From positions 1 to 60,182 of the forward strand of contig JAIBBU010000019.1 of NCBI GenBank assembly GCA_019694515.1: a DNA stretch of 60,182 bases, written 5' to 3'. A program made the translations under genes and the position numbers. The notes below the pieces were generated by a model that made no database searches, was not told the origin of the DNA, and worked only from the letters and a program-made list of their open reading frames with translations. Origin of the DNA: Oligoflexia bacterium (lineage in GTDB: Bacteria; Bdellovibrionota_C; UBA2361; JBGSMV01). Shown here one piece after another: positions 43,939-52,858 of this stretch. Within the stretch, counting starts at the first letter, position 1. Every line of letters starts with the position of its first letter.

Positions 43939-44017
43939 AGATGCTATGGAAATAACGGTTATTTGGCCGGTTGGCCGTCGCGTACGGGTAGCCGCACGGC
44001 CGCGAAGGATAGCATCT
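43939..44017 (-). other. 79-base multi-hairpin element (unknown RNA or DNA structure)
   Basis: Perfect 9-base arms AGATGCTAT and ATAGCATCT close the element. Inside are three further hairpins in a row: AAATAA/TTATTT (3-base loop), GGCC/GGCC (GGTT loop) and GGCCGT...ACGGCC extended by GCG/CGC. The fold is a closed multi-branch junction. It is in the leader of the ABC-2 exporter operon and downstream of the beta-helix gene. The minus-strand copy is followed by TTTAATCC, only a weak T-tract. Confidence 0.5.
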
Positions 44018-44139
44018 CCGCCGAGTGTGGGCGTTCGCATACCTTAAAGCACCGCGTAAATTGCCATGAATGGAAGATCATAGGCCCATTCTAACGCAGC
44101 TCCAGGCTGCAATCAATAAATATGTCAGTGAATGGGGCG

Positions 44140-45531
44140 CTACGGCGAAGATCTTAAGTTGGAAGGATTCGCCGGCGCGGTTGTGTCCCCCGGGATCAAG
44201 CCGGGTTTGGAAACCCCGCAAAAGAGCGGATAGTTCAACCCGTTGCCGCCTGTGCTCCCCAGATTTACGCCACCTTCGCCGATGCCGATCATTCCACTCG
44301 TGCTCTTCAGATGGAAATCTCCCAAGCTGATGGGGTTGTCATTGCTGTCCAGATTTAAATTGACGACCGGATCAACGAATAGCGCCGCTAGGGTTGGCCC
44401 GCTCGAAACTGAATTATTGTCGCGCCAGGAGAGTTTCCAAGAGTTAGCGCAGCCACTCAGGCAGCCAATGGTCGGATTGCCCAGCAAGGCTCCTTGACCG
44501 TCATACTTGGACCACAGTAAAGGCGGCAGCACGGTGGAAAAGAAATTGTTATAATTGGAGTTGATCCTTTCAACATGAATGTCCATCACGCGGTCGCCGC
44601 CTGCGGCGAAAAAGATATTATTCTTCATGCCCAATCGGACGTTGCTATCATCGGTGTCCCCAATATGGAGAGGGCGCTCTGCGGATGAAATTATTGTGTT
44701 CCCGTTGACTTCGAACCACGTATCGGGAGGCGAGCCTGCGTCGAAGCCTACACCGCTGGCATAAATTAGATTGTTGCTCAGCGTTACCCCGGTGTGGGGT
44801 TCATGCGACTGCGACAATATTCCATCAAGATTAGAGTAGATGCGGTTGCCGCTAAAGATAGTGTCACCGACCGCATTTCTGCCCAGCGTTTGATCTCCGG
44901 AGTTTAGCTTAATAAAGTGGCCGCTCGGGATGTTGCTTCCCACAAATGTGTTGTTAATAAACTGGGTTCCACAGGTGCCGTTGCGGATGCTAAAAAAATC
45001 AACTCCGCCGCTAGGCGCGCTCATGATGAAGGTGTTACCGACAAAGCGATTAAGATAGCTCTGGTACATGCCCATTAACTTGGCGCCGGTTGAGGAGGTG
45101 CCGCCAATCAACTTAAGGGTGACATTTTCAATCGTGCTATTACTAACCGTGTCTAAGATAATCATTTCCGTGAAGGAGAGACTCTTTGCAACGACATTAA
45201 AGTTCTTGACCGTGGCATTGAACGTACGGATGGCAAACGATGGCAAAGCCGGATCCGCTCCCTTGGCTATGCCTAAAAATTTGTCCGATTGGATCGTCAT
45301 CTTATGTCCCTGCCCGTCCAGCACGACATCATCCGCTCGGATGTAGAAGGCGCTGGTGGAGACAATATCTTGGGTGAGGCAGTACAGTCCCGGCTGGGAA
45401 ATTGTAACGCTGGAGTTGATGCAGCGTCCGGGCAGTCCCGAACTGCTGCAGGTGCAGGGAGTCCCGACTTGCGCAAATGCGCCCGAGTATCCGCCTATAA
45501 TTAATAGCATCAGATAAAGGGAATATCTCAT
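44140..45531 (-). CDS. Secreted right-handed beta-helix protein
   Basis: The 463-residue product has a signal peptide (about 1-21, ending AFAQ), a Cys-rich entry region (CTCSSSGLPGRC), and repeated short-strand units of parallel beta-helix type (ADDVVLDGQGH, NSTIENVTL, FINNTFVG, GVTLSNNLIYASG). Pectate-lyase-like folds of this kind bind or cleave polysaccharides; catalytic residues are not evident. The C-terminus ends just after a DTTAPANPSNLR stretch that looks like the start of a fibronectin-type linker. ATG 45531 is chosen (AGGAG upstream); it lies 20 bases after the histidine-kinase stop, so the two are co-transcribed. Confidence 0.78.
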   Translation of the reverse strand: MRYSLYLMLLIIGGYSGAFAQVGTPCTCSSSGLPGRCINSSVTISQPGLYCLTQDIVSTSAFYIRADDVVLDGQGHKMTIQSDKFLGIAKGADPALPSFAIRTFNATVKNFNVVAKSLSFTEMIILDTVSNSTIENVTLKLIGGTSSTGAKLMGMYQSYLNRFVGNTFIMSAPSGGVDFFSIRNGTCGTQFINNTFVGSNIPSGHFIKLNSGDQTLGRNAVGDTIFSGNRIYSNLDGILSQSHEPHTGVTLSNNLIYASGVGFDAGSPPDTWFEVNGNTIISSAERPLHIGDTDDSNVRLGMKNNIFFAAGGDRVMDIHVERINSNYNNFFSTVLPPLLWSKYDGQGALLGNPTIGCLSGCANSWKLSWRDNNSVSSGPTLAALFVDPVVNLNLDSNDNPISLGDFHLKSTSGMIGIGEGGVNLGSTGGNGLNYPLFCGVSKPGLIPGDTTAPANPSNLRSSP

Positions 45532-45550
45532 GGCGTAGCTCCTGACTGTT

Positions 45551-48500
45551 TTAGCCCTTTGATTCGCTGCTCGTGGTAACCTCTCGAATGGTGTCGAGCA
45601 GGGTCTTAGCATTAATCGGTTTGCTGACATATCCATCCATGCCCTTCGCAAGATATTTTTCCTTATCCCCGCTCATTGCATGCGCCGTTAGTGCTACTAT
45701 CGGTACCCGTTTCTCTCCCATGGTCGCGCGGATCCTTGCGGTGGCCTCATCGCCTCCCATAATCGGCATCTGGATATCCATTAAGATCAAATCAAATTCG
45801 TTCTTACCAAATAGATCGAGAGCCTCCAATCCGTTTCCTGCAACCACCACCTTATGACCGGCCTTCTCCAGCATGCGCACAACCAATTTTTGATTGACGG
45901 CATTGTCCTCTGCGAGAAGGACCCTTAACCCGTCGTTCTGAGATGAGGCCGCTACGGGAATCGTCTCTTCACGGCTGTGGTTGGCGGCCAACTCTGCGGC
46001 GCTCGACATTCGCAACTCCGCGGTGAAATAAAACACACTGCCCCGTCCGACAGCACTGGATACACCGATGTCACCATTCATGAGTTTGGCCAGTTGAGAT
46101 GCAATTGTCAGGCCAAGCCCCGTTCCGCCGTACTTGCGGGTGGTGCTGGAATCAGCCTGGGAAAACGCTTCGAAGATCTCAGCGTGTTTGTCCTGTGGAA
46201 TTCCCACCCCCGTATCAATCACTGAGAATCGTAGGGTGCAGTTGCCCGCGGAGGAGTTTATGCACTCGACATGCAGCACGATCGCGCCCTCAGCCGCGGT
46301 GAACTTTAGGGCATTCCCGATCAGGTTGATTATAATCTGTCGTAATCTATGGGTGTCGCCGACTAGAAACTCCGGCACATCTGGGCCGCGTTCCATCACG
46401 AAGGTGAGGTTCTTCTCGTGGAAGCGGGTAAAGTGCAATCTCTCGATATCATGCAGAAATTTGTCCATCGCGAATGGCGTCGGGTTTAGAGTGAGCTTGC
46501 CTGCTTCGATCTTCGAGAAATCCAGAATGTCGTTTATGATCGCCAGCAGTGCGGCCGCTGAGTCCTTCACCGTTTCCGCCAGGTCGCGCTGATCGACGGT
46601 CAACTCTGAATCTAGAAGTAAGTTGGTCATGCCAATCACGCCGTTCATAGGCGTTCTGATCTCATGGCTCATATTGGCTAAGAATTCAGATTTTACCAGA
46701 GAGGCTTTAAGCGCACGGTCACGTGCTTCCCGGAGTGCGTCCTCCGTGGCTTTACGGTCGGTTATGTCTTCCGAGATGCCTAGTAAGAAAGCCGGTCGGC
46801 CGTTTGAGTCGCACACCGGCACCTTCTTGGTGTGCAGCCAGCGGAGTCCCAAGGATTTTGTCTCAATCGGTTCCTCGGCGATGTCCATCAGTTTATTCTT
46901 CTCTAGCACGGTTCGATCGCTGGCCATGAAGAATGCCGCCTGTTCAGGAGGGAAGAGGTCTAGATCGTTCTTGCCCAACAGCTCCGAGGCAGAATGGCCC
47001 AGCAGCGACTCTCCGGCACGATTTAGATGGACAAAACGCAGCTCCTTGGCCTCCTTGATGAAAACCATCGTGGGCAGGTTGAGTAAGATGCTATTCAGAA
47101 AGTTGCGTGACTCCTCGAATTGGTTTGCTCTGGCGCGTGCCAGCAGGTACAGCTGAATTACCACCGCCAATAGTAAGCCCAGAGCTGCGCAGCTTAGGGC
47201 CACAATGGTGGGCCAATAGCCCGCACGGCCGATGGTGCTGTGCAGCCGCGGGCGCACAATAATATCCCAGCTGATGCCGGCGAATTTTACGACCGATTGT
47301 CCTTTTACCGTTGCTTTAAATCCATCGGCGGGACTTTGATAGCGTCTGACCTGATTCTTTCCTTCGCGCACATCGACGGTGAATTCAACCCCGCAGTTCT
47401 CGAGAATCGGATCAAGCAGCTTGGCGCTGTCGATGGTTAGTTCCAAAAAGCCATCGAACCGATTGTCAAGGTACAGCGGATAAAAAATGGTAAAAGCGGA
47501 TTGTCCGCCGCCGATCTCGTAGACCTTGCTAATGAACGGGCTCGTGGTGCTGATTGCTGTGGACAGCGACGCGCTTAGCGCGGTATTCGCCCGGGGATCA
47601 AGCCTTGGCGCAAGAAGGTCCTCCTCGGGCACGGCCCAGCGCGGGGAAAAGTTCTGGTCGACCATCCGCACAGCCATTATTCCGCTGAGTTCTTTGACGT
47701 AGCTGGCTGAGTCAGCGATTAAGACATCGTACTTTGCTCCGCGGGCGAGCTGCCAACGTTTTGCCATCCGTCTTGCAGTATTGATGCGATTGGCGAGCAC
47801 AGATTGGATTTCGGTGCTTAAGGTAAGACTGCGGCCCTGGATCAGCCGTTGAGTAATCAGCTGTTGCTGAGTGACAACTAAAGAATACGAGAAAAGTGCC
47901 GCGATCAGTGAGCCCATGAAGATCGAAGCGGGGATGGCGTAACTCCGGACGCGCGTATCCATTTGCGAGAAGGTTTCTACGAGCAGAGCGCAGCCCAAGC
48001 TGGTGAAGCACACGCCGGATAGATAATCGATAGGGGTAAATAAATGCCACTGAAAGGCGCTGCCTAGCTTCCCAAAATATCCTGCCAGCGACGTGAGGCC
48101 GGACATGGCTACGGTTGCTGCTAATATCCAAGCAGGCCATCGATATTTGTCGGCGTGTTGCGCGTTTGTTAAGAGCGCCAACGCGCTAAGCGCGATTACC
48201 AGCGCGTCTGTTGGAAAAATTTCATAAGGCATTTCAAGACGCAGCGCGGTCAAGGCCAGCACTGCCCCAACGAGCGCCCCGAATAGTCGCCGCTGCTTTC
48301 GTTCCCTGCAGAGTAGTGCTGCCCCAAACAGAAGAAGCTGCACCGCGGTCCAAGATTCCATCGGTCTTACTAAGCCGTGCGCCCGCATTGACCAACTATT
48401 ACCACCTGTCAGCAAGACCTCCCCGCCCACCATGGCAGCTAGCGCCGCAGCGATGAGGAGTAGGCGGGACTGGAATAGACCGAGGCCGAGAAAGCCCAGC

Positions 48501-49324
48501 GCGATAAAGGCTAAAAGCGTAGGGATCAAATTTTGAATTAGGATCAGCCTGTGCTTTAAGTTGTCAGCATTAATGACCTGCTCACGGACGCTCCAGTCGG
48601 TAAACCGATTGGAAAAGCGATTCCAGGGACTGAGGCGCTGTTTGGATTCACGATCGTAAAAGTATCCAGTGGCATGGTCTTCAGATTTGACCAGCCAGCC
48701 CGATACCGGCTCAATCCAAAGTTGAAGATCGACATCGAGGTCAATCCCTCGTCCGGCCGGCAGCTGCTGCAGATGAGCAAGTTCTGCTGTCTGATCAGCT
48801 CTAAAATGGGCTTCATATCTGCGCACTGTGAGTCCATAGAGCTGTTCCTCGCCCTGCAACTCCATCTGCACGGGGGTGTCGTAGTTAACGTGCCAATAGG
48901 TGAAGGTTCTGGAATTCCAGTTGCGAGGCGCAAAGAGGTACCCCGCGCGGTCGCGATCCCCATAGTCGGGGGTGTGCGCTCCGGTGATGGGATTTATTCC
49001 ATAGTGGCGCGATGCTGTAAAAAGTTTTTGTCCGCCGAGAGTCGTAACTTCGAAGTCGTTCCGTATGATCAGGTGGTCTGCCTCGATCTCTTCGGCTGTG
49101 TATGTGAATTTAGTACGGGTCGGTTGATCGCCTGTAAATGCGCCTGTTGACGCGTCATATAGATTATCTTCTGAATCCAGGATCGCTTCGTAGCTGAATT
49201 CATGATCGAAGCGTGCCAGCTGCGGACTGATCAGATACATCCAAACGGCGATTGCGCCGATGCATAATGCGCCGCAGCCTCCAAGCAACTTGGAGCGGTG
49301 GATATTGAATCTATTAGCGGCCAT
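45551..49324 (-). CDS. Hybrid sensor histidine kinase with DUF3068-like extracytoplasmic domain
   Basis: The 1257-residue product has one N-terminal membrane helix (about 17-32), an extracytoplasmic domain at 35-245 resembling DUF3068/PorA-type sequences (AGYLFAPRNW, EEQLYGLTVRRYEA, LWIEPVSGWLV), and about eight membrane helices (258-485). A CHASE-like region (about 500-650), a helix (705-728) and a PAS domain (735-858) follow. The kinase core has HisKA with His887 in MSHEIRTP, and HATPase with N1000/N1004 and G-boxes DTGVG and GGTGLGL. The receiver has Asp1183 and Lys1235. All catalytic residues are present. It should autophosphorylate and pass phosphate to its own receiver; no separate output regulator is adjacent. 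Confidence 0.88.
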   Translation of the reverse strand: MAANRFNIHRSKLLGGCGALCIGAIAVWMYLISPQLARFDHEFSYEAILDSEDNLYDASTGAFTGDQPTRTKFTYTAEEIEADHLIIRNDFEVTTLGGQKLFTASRHYGINPITGAHTPDYGDRDRAGYLFAPRNWNSRTFTYWHVNYDTPVQMELQGEEQLYGLTVRRYEAHFRADQTAELAHLQQLPAGRGIDLDVDLQLWIEPVSGWLVKSEDHATGYFYDRESKQRLSPWNRFSNRFTDWSVREQVINADNLKHRLILIQNLIPTLLAFIALGFLGLGLFQSRLLLIAAALAAMVGGEVLLTGGNSWSMRAHGLVRPMESWTAVQLLLFGAALLCRERKQRRLFGALVGAVLALTALRLEMPYEIFPTDALVIALSALALLTNAQHADKYRWPAWILAATVAMSGLTSLAGYFGKLGSAFQWHLFTPIDYLSGVCFTSLGCALLVETFSQMDTRVRSYAIPASIFMGSLIAALFSYSLVVTQQQLITQRLIQGRSLTLSTEIQSVLANRINTARRMAKRWQLARGAKYDVLIADSASYVKELSGIMAVRMVDQNFSPRWAVPEEDLLAPRLDPRANTALSASLSTAISTTSPFISKVYEIGGGQSAFTIFYPLYLDNRFDGFLELTIDSAKLLDPILENCGVEFTVDVREGKNQVRRYQSPADGFKATVKGQSVVKFAGISWDIIVRPRLHSTIGRAGYWPTIVALSCAALGLLLAVVIQLYLLARARANQFEESRNFLNSILLNLPTMVFIKEAKELRFVHLNRAGESLLGHSASELLGKNDLDLFPPEQAAFFMASDRTVLEKNKLMDIAEEPIETKSLGLRWLHTKKVPVCDSNGRPAFLLGISEDITDRKATEDALREARDRALKASLVKSEFLANMSHEIRTPMNGVIGMTNLLLDSELTVDQRDLAETVKDSAAALLAIINDILDFSKIEAGKLTLNPTPFAMDKFLHDIERLHFTRFHEKNLTFVMERGPDVPEFLVGDTHRLRQIIINLIGNALKFTAAEGAIVLHVECINSSAGNCTLRFSVIDTGVGIPQDKHAEIFEAFSQADSSTTRKYGGTGLGLTIASQLAKLMNGDIGVSSAVGRGSVFYFTAELRMSSAAELAANHSREETIPVAASSQNDGLRVLLAEDNAVNQKLVVRMLEKAGHKVVVAGNGLEALDLFGKNEFDLILMDIQMPIMGGDEATARIRATMGEKRVPIVALTAHAMSGDKEKYLAKGMDGYVSKPINAKTLLDTIREVTTSSESKG

Positions 49325-49544
49325 CCCGTTGTCTCAGGCATACACAGCCAGGCGCTCCAAACGAGCGGCGCCCTAAATGCAGCTGCTTCCTTATCCTTTG
49401 AAAGATCGGCAACTTATCTAATTAGCTGAAACTGCTGGGTTGCCTACGAACCACAGGGAAATTATTTCATGATATTAAGTGTTTATGTGGGAGAGCGGAG
49501 AATTTTTCTGGAGCCTAACCCGTCTGTCCAGAAACCTTCAAAAA

Positions 49545-51299
49545 CTAGGCAATCGACCGCATCAGCTCAGCCAACTGATCCGCGGCGTTACTCCAACAGA
49601 ACTTCCGGGTATGTAGGCTGCCAGCTTCTATCAATTCGCTTCGGACCTGCGGGAGCTGCACCAGGCTTAGTGCCTCTAGAAGCTGCACGGGATTGGATGG
49701 ATCGATCAGGATGGCATGTCCTCCCGTGACCTCCTGCAGGGCGGGGATATTAGACCCGATTACTGGGCAGCCACACCTCATTGCCTCAATTACCGATAGA
49801 GGAAGTCCGGCAGCCAAGCTCGGCTCCAACAACGCCGCAGCTCCGCTTAAGCAATCGATCAGCTGATCATCTTCAAGGGAGAGACGTTTATATTGGGAGG
49901 GGGATAATCCGCTTACTAATGAGTTCTCAATTTGGGGCTGCCCGCCCACAAAGACTAGCTGGAATTGATCATGCAGCGGATGACCGCCGATTGCCCTGAC
50001 CAGCAGCTCCAAATTCTTTGAGCAGCAGATCCCTTGCCGATCGCCGACAAATACAAAATAAGGCTTGTTCAACTGATACTGTTGCCTGAAGTTGGCGATA
50101 CGTGCGGCGCTGGAGGGTTTAAAGGAGGATTGGACGCCCCAGCTAATCACATGAATGTTGGCGGGATTTAGATCCGGATAATATTCGAGAAGTTGACCTT
50201 TGATATAATTTGTCGGCACTACCAGGTGATCGCAACCGTAGAAAGCCTGATGTCGGCCGGCATAGAGCTCGAGGTTGGCGTTCAGCTCTTCGGGGACCAG
50301 GTCGTAGATCACGCAGACTGAAGATTCACGCCTGGCCGTGGTGTACATGCTAGAGAGAAATGCCCGGCCTCGTAAGCGGCGGAATATATTCTGTGTGACT
50401 CGATGTTCGGTAACCGGCACATTCAGATTGTGCGCCGCGGTCGTCTCCAGCCGGAGTCCATTGATTTTGGGCATAAGCCCCGCTCGATCTAAGATCACCA
50501 AATCCTTGGCAAATCCAGAGCTGATCCATCCGGCAAGAATATTCATCCAGGTACGAAAAAGCTTCGGGGAGTTGTATTGAAAAGCTGCGGCGTCAAATAC
50601 AATTGGCCCCGTACTATGCCGCTCCTGGATGACCGGAGCTATCGTGGAAAGCTCAGGATATGCGGCCCGCTCGAAATCGGTGTACCGGTCGACTAATGGA
50701 TTAATGTTGCGCTTCTGAGTGATGTGCAGATGGTATGCGGCAATGTCCAGGCCGATATTTTTTAGTTTGTAACCCCCGCGCTGGGCATGACCGAGAAATG
50801 AACTCTCGCACCCCACCAGCCCCAATTGAATGTCCGAAAAGAATGGACGAACCGGAGTTTGCAATATCCATACATCGCTGGACTGATAGTGCTCCGTATG
50901 CGCTGCAGGCCGATCGGTCTGAACCTCGCGACGACCTAGACAATACAAGCTGCGATTGTAATCGAGCGATTTAACCAGCTTCAAACTTTGATCGAAATAG
51001 ATATCGGTATTGCACATTAACAGGATGAAGCGCTCCGGCTGCGAATTAGCATGTTCGATGAAGTCCTGATAGGTGCAGCGGGGCTGCCGCGAGGCGACTA
51101 TTTTTATCTTGCCTGTTTCCAGGCTGCGGTAGCGATCAGGGACGTCGACGAAAAGCCAAATTTCATCAATTGCGTCGTTCTCCGCATTGTTGGCCAAGCA
51201 GCGCAGATTCTCGGCGTGCCGCTCCGGCAGCGGATCCTGATAAAAGCCGCAATACAGCTTGACCTTCAAGCTCTGTGGCTTGGCGGCAGGGCTGTTCAT
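49545..51299 (-). CDS. Two-domain glycosyltransferase (GT2-like fold plus GT4)
   Basis: The 584-residue product has an N-terminal region (about 10-225) resembling nucleotide-sugar transferase-like domains (FILLMCNTDIYFD with a DxD-like NTD, then SSDVWILQTP and IGLDIAAYHLHI). A complete GT4 domain follows at about 245-580 (FVFVGDRQGICCSKNLELLVRAI, then ALLEPSLAAGLPLSVIEAMRCGCPVIGS with E-x7-E). It could add two sugars in sequence or bind acceptor with the first domain. Its start overlaps the next glycosyltransferase gene by 4 bases. Confidence 0.85.
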   Translation of the reverse strand: MNSPAAKPQSLKVKLYCGFYQDPLPERHAENLRCLANNAENDAIDEIWLFVDVPDRYRSLETGKIKIVASRQPRCTYQDFIEHANSQPERFILLMCNTDIYFDQSLKLVKSLDYNRSLYCLGRREVQTDRPAAHTEHYQSSDVWILQTPVRPFFSDIQLGLVGCESSFLGHAQRGGYKLKNIGLDIAAYHLHITQKRNINPLVDRYTDFERAAYPELSTIAPVIQERHSTGPIVFDAAAFQYNSPKLFRTWMNILAGWISSGFAKDLVILDRAGLMPKINGLRLETTAAHNLNVPVTEHRVTQNIFRRLRGRAFLSSMYTTARRESSVCVIYDLVPEELNANLELYAGRHQAFYGCDHLVVPTNYIKGQLLEYYPDLNPANIHVISWGVQSSFKPSSAARIANFRQQYQLNKPYFVFVGDRQGICCSKNLELLVRAIGGHPLHDQFQLVFVGGQPQIENSLVSGLSPSQYKRLSLEDDQLIDCLSGAAALLEPSLAAGLPLSVIEAMRCGCPVIGSNIPALQEVTGGHAILIDPSNPVQLLEALSLVQLPQVRSELIEAGSLHTRKFCWSNAADQLAELMRSIA

Positions 51300-52588
51300 G
51301 TTGCCCTTGCTCCGGTCGAGCGCGGCTCCGGCGCGCCGCCCTGTGTCAGCGCATTCGGGCTGATCAGACCCTCCCAGCTTTGTCGTGTTAGGGCAGCGGT
51401 TCGTTCCCAGGTAAATTGTTGAGCGCGCCGCATCCCGCGGTCAACTAGTTGCGCGCGCAGTGTGCGATCGTCCACCAACCGCACCATTGCACGTGCGATG
51501 CCCTCTTGATCATCTGGACTTACGAGCAGCGCGGCATCTCCACAAATTTCGGGAAGCGAGCTGACATTGCTGGTGATCACGGGACAGCGATTGGCCATGG
51601 CCTCCAACGGTGGAAAGCCGAAGCCTTCATAGCGTGACGGAAACACAAGTCCGGCAGCAGTATTGTAAAGACAGGTGAGATCCTCGCGCGATACGAAGCC
51701 GGTAAAGACCACGTCAGTGACCCCTTCGCGCTGCAGCGCCTCGCGAAAGACGTTCTTATAAGGATCGGCGGTGCCGCCTACTACGGCCAGCTGTATGTCA
51801 CGGGAGCCGCGCGCCGTAATGAAAGCGTTCGCCGTAACCGGAAAGTTCTTGTGCGCCTCGAGGCCGCCCACAACTAAAAAGAATGGTTTGTTCAAGCCAT
51901 AGCGCAAGCGCGCAGCCTGCAGCTCTCCTTCTCCAGGACTGCCCGAAACTTTGTTGCTGTTAAGCCCCGCCATGATCGGAGTTATGCGCTCTGCGGGGAA
52001 GCCGCAAAGCTTCACTAGGTCGGATTTGGTGCTCTCGGAGATTGCTAGAACTTGGCAACCACATGCTCGCATTTGCTTGAGCCGGGAACGATAAGCAATT
52101 TGTGATAAGGGCTCCCACCGATCGAAGTGCATTTCGCGCATCGTCAGCGGAGTGAGATCGTAGAAGATGGCGGAGCTCGGCCCCCGCGGAGCCACTAAAA
52201 ATGGAGAATCAAACCCGGCGATGATACTCATCGGATCGGGAATGTGAAAAAGATCTAGTGCAACGTTTTGCTCGACGGTTTTGACCCTGACATTTGGAAA
52301 TCCGAGAAGCTCTCGGAAGTATTCGTTTTCATGATATTCATCTACGCATAGGTAGAACTCCCAGTCCGAGCAGAGCCTAAACATATGTCCGAGATGACTC
52401 ATGGTATAGGCACCGATCCCACGTTCCATCGAGGGGGAGAAATACAGCACGCGCGCATCAATCCCAACTTTGTAACCCGGACTGCGCTGGCTCACTTTAT
52501 GTCGTTGCAGCAAGCGTGCCGTCAGCTCGGCGAAAGCTCCACCATGGGAGTGATCCACGATTTGAATTTTGGTCTCGTTGGTATCCAT
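51296..52588 (-). CDS. GT4-family glycosyltransferase
   Basis: The 430-residue product is a GT4 enzyme of the WcaJ/mannosyltransferase-like kind: [23 protein letters not shown] at the N-terminal domain start, [14 protein letters not shown], and the C-terminal [24 protein letters not shown] with the E-x7-E motif. It acts in the cytoplasm. It is the first gene of a two-gene glycosylation unit and is divergent from a CgeB-like gene, so this 49.5-54.1 kb block is a second glycan locus. The acceptor may be capsule, O-antigen or protein. Confidence 0.9.
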   Translation of the reverse strand: MDTNETKIQIVDHSHGGAFAELTARLLQRHKVSQRSPGYKVGIDARVLYFSPSMERGIGAYTMSHLGHMFRLCSDWEFYLCVDEYHENEYFRELLGFPNVRVKTVEQNVALDLFHIPDPMSIIAGFDSPFLVAPRGPSSAIFYDLTPLTMREMHFDRWEPLSQIAYRSRLKQMRACGCQVLAISESTKSDLVKLCGFPAERITPIMAGLNSNKVSGSPGEGELQAARLRYGLNKPFFLVVGGLEAHKNFPVTANAFITARGSRDIQLAVVGGTADPYKNVFREALQREGVTDVVFTGFVSREDLTCLYNTAAGLVFPSRYEGFGFPPLEAMANRCPVITSNVSSLPEICGDAALLVSPDDQEGIARAMVRLVDDRTLRAQLVDRGMRRAQQFTWERTAALTRQSWEGLISPNALTQGGAPEPRSTGARAT

Positions 52589-52690
52589 ACTTACCGGGCA
52601 GTCGCCGCGCTCTGTTTAAATTTCGGGCGCAAAGGCACTGTAATTTATGATGTTTAAGGGATGGGCCGGGTTTCAGCCTAGTTTCTCTGG

Positions 52691-52737
52691 ACCTTCGGGT
52701 TTGTGGTGTAAAATCAAGTGCTTGCAGCACCGAAGGT
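52691..52737. repeat. 8-bp inverted repeat with nested hairpin between divergent glycosyltransferases
   Basis: ACCTTCGG (52691-52698) and CCGAAGGT (52730-52737) enclose GGTG/CACC and an A/T-rich loop. It lies in a 270-base divergent promoter region, so an operator or RNA leader is possible. Confidence 0.35.
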
Positions 52738-52858
52738 TCGAGCTAAATTAGTTGCCGCGATGTACGGGTTGGCTTCATCTAAAACCCTTGTAGCGGTGCG
52801 CGCTGGATCGTCGCATTGAGACTCCGGCCCTACGCACAGTCACAATCTTGGATACGGT

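Noticed and set aside
43939..44017. Structured element considered as a tRNA
   Set aside because: It has no GTTCRANNC T-arm, no D-arm consensus, no CCA end and the wrong arm lengths.
43939..44017. Same element considered as an integron attC site
   Set aside because: No R/L box consensus (GTTRRRY) at its ends and no integrase in the window.
44140..44180. Beta-helix protein considered truncated because it ends just after a DTTAPANPSNLR linker
   Set aside because: Secreted beta-helix proteins from such genomes often end this way, and the three frames downstream show no fibronectin-like continuation before stops.
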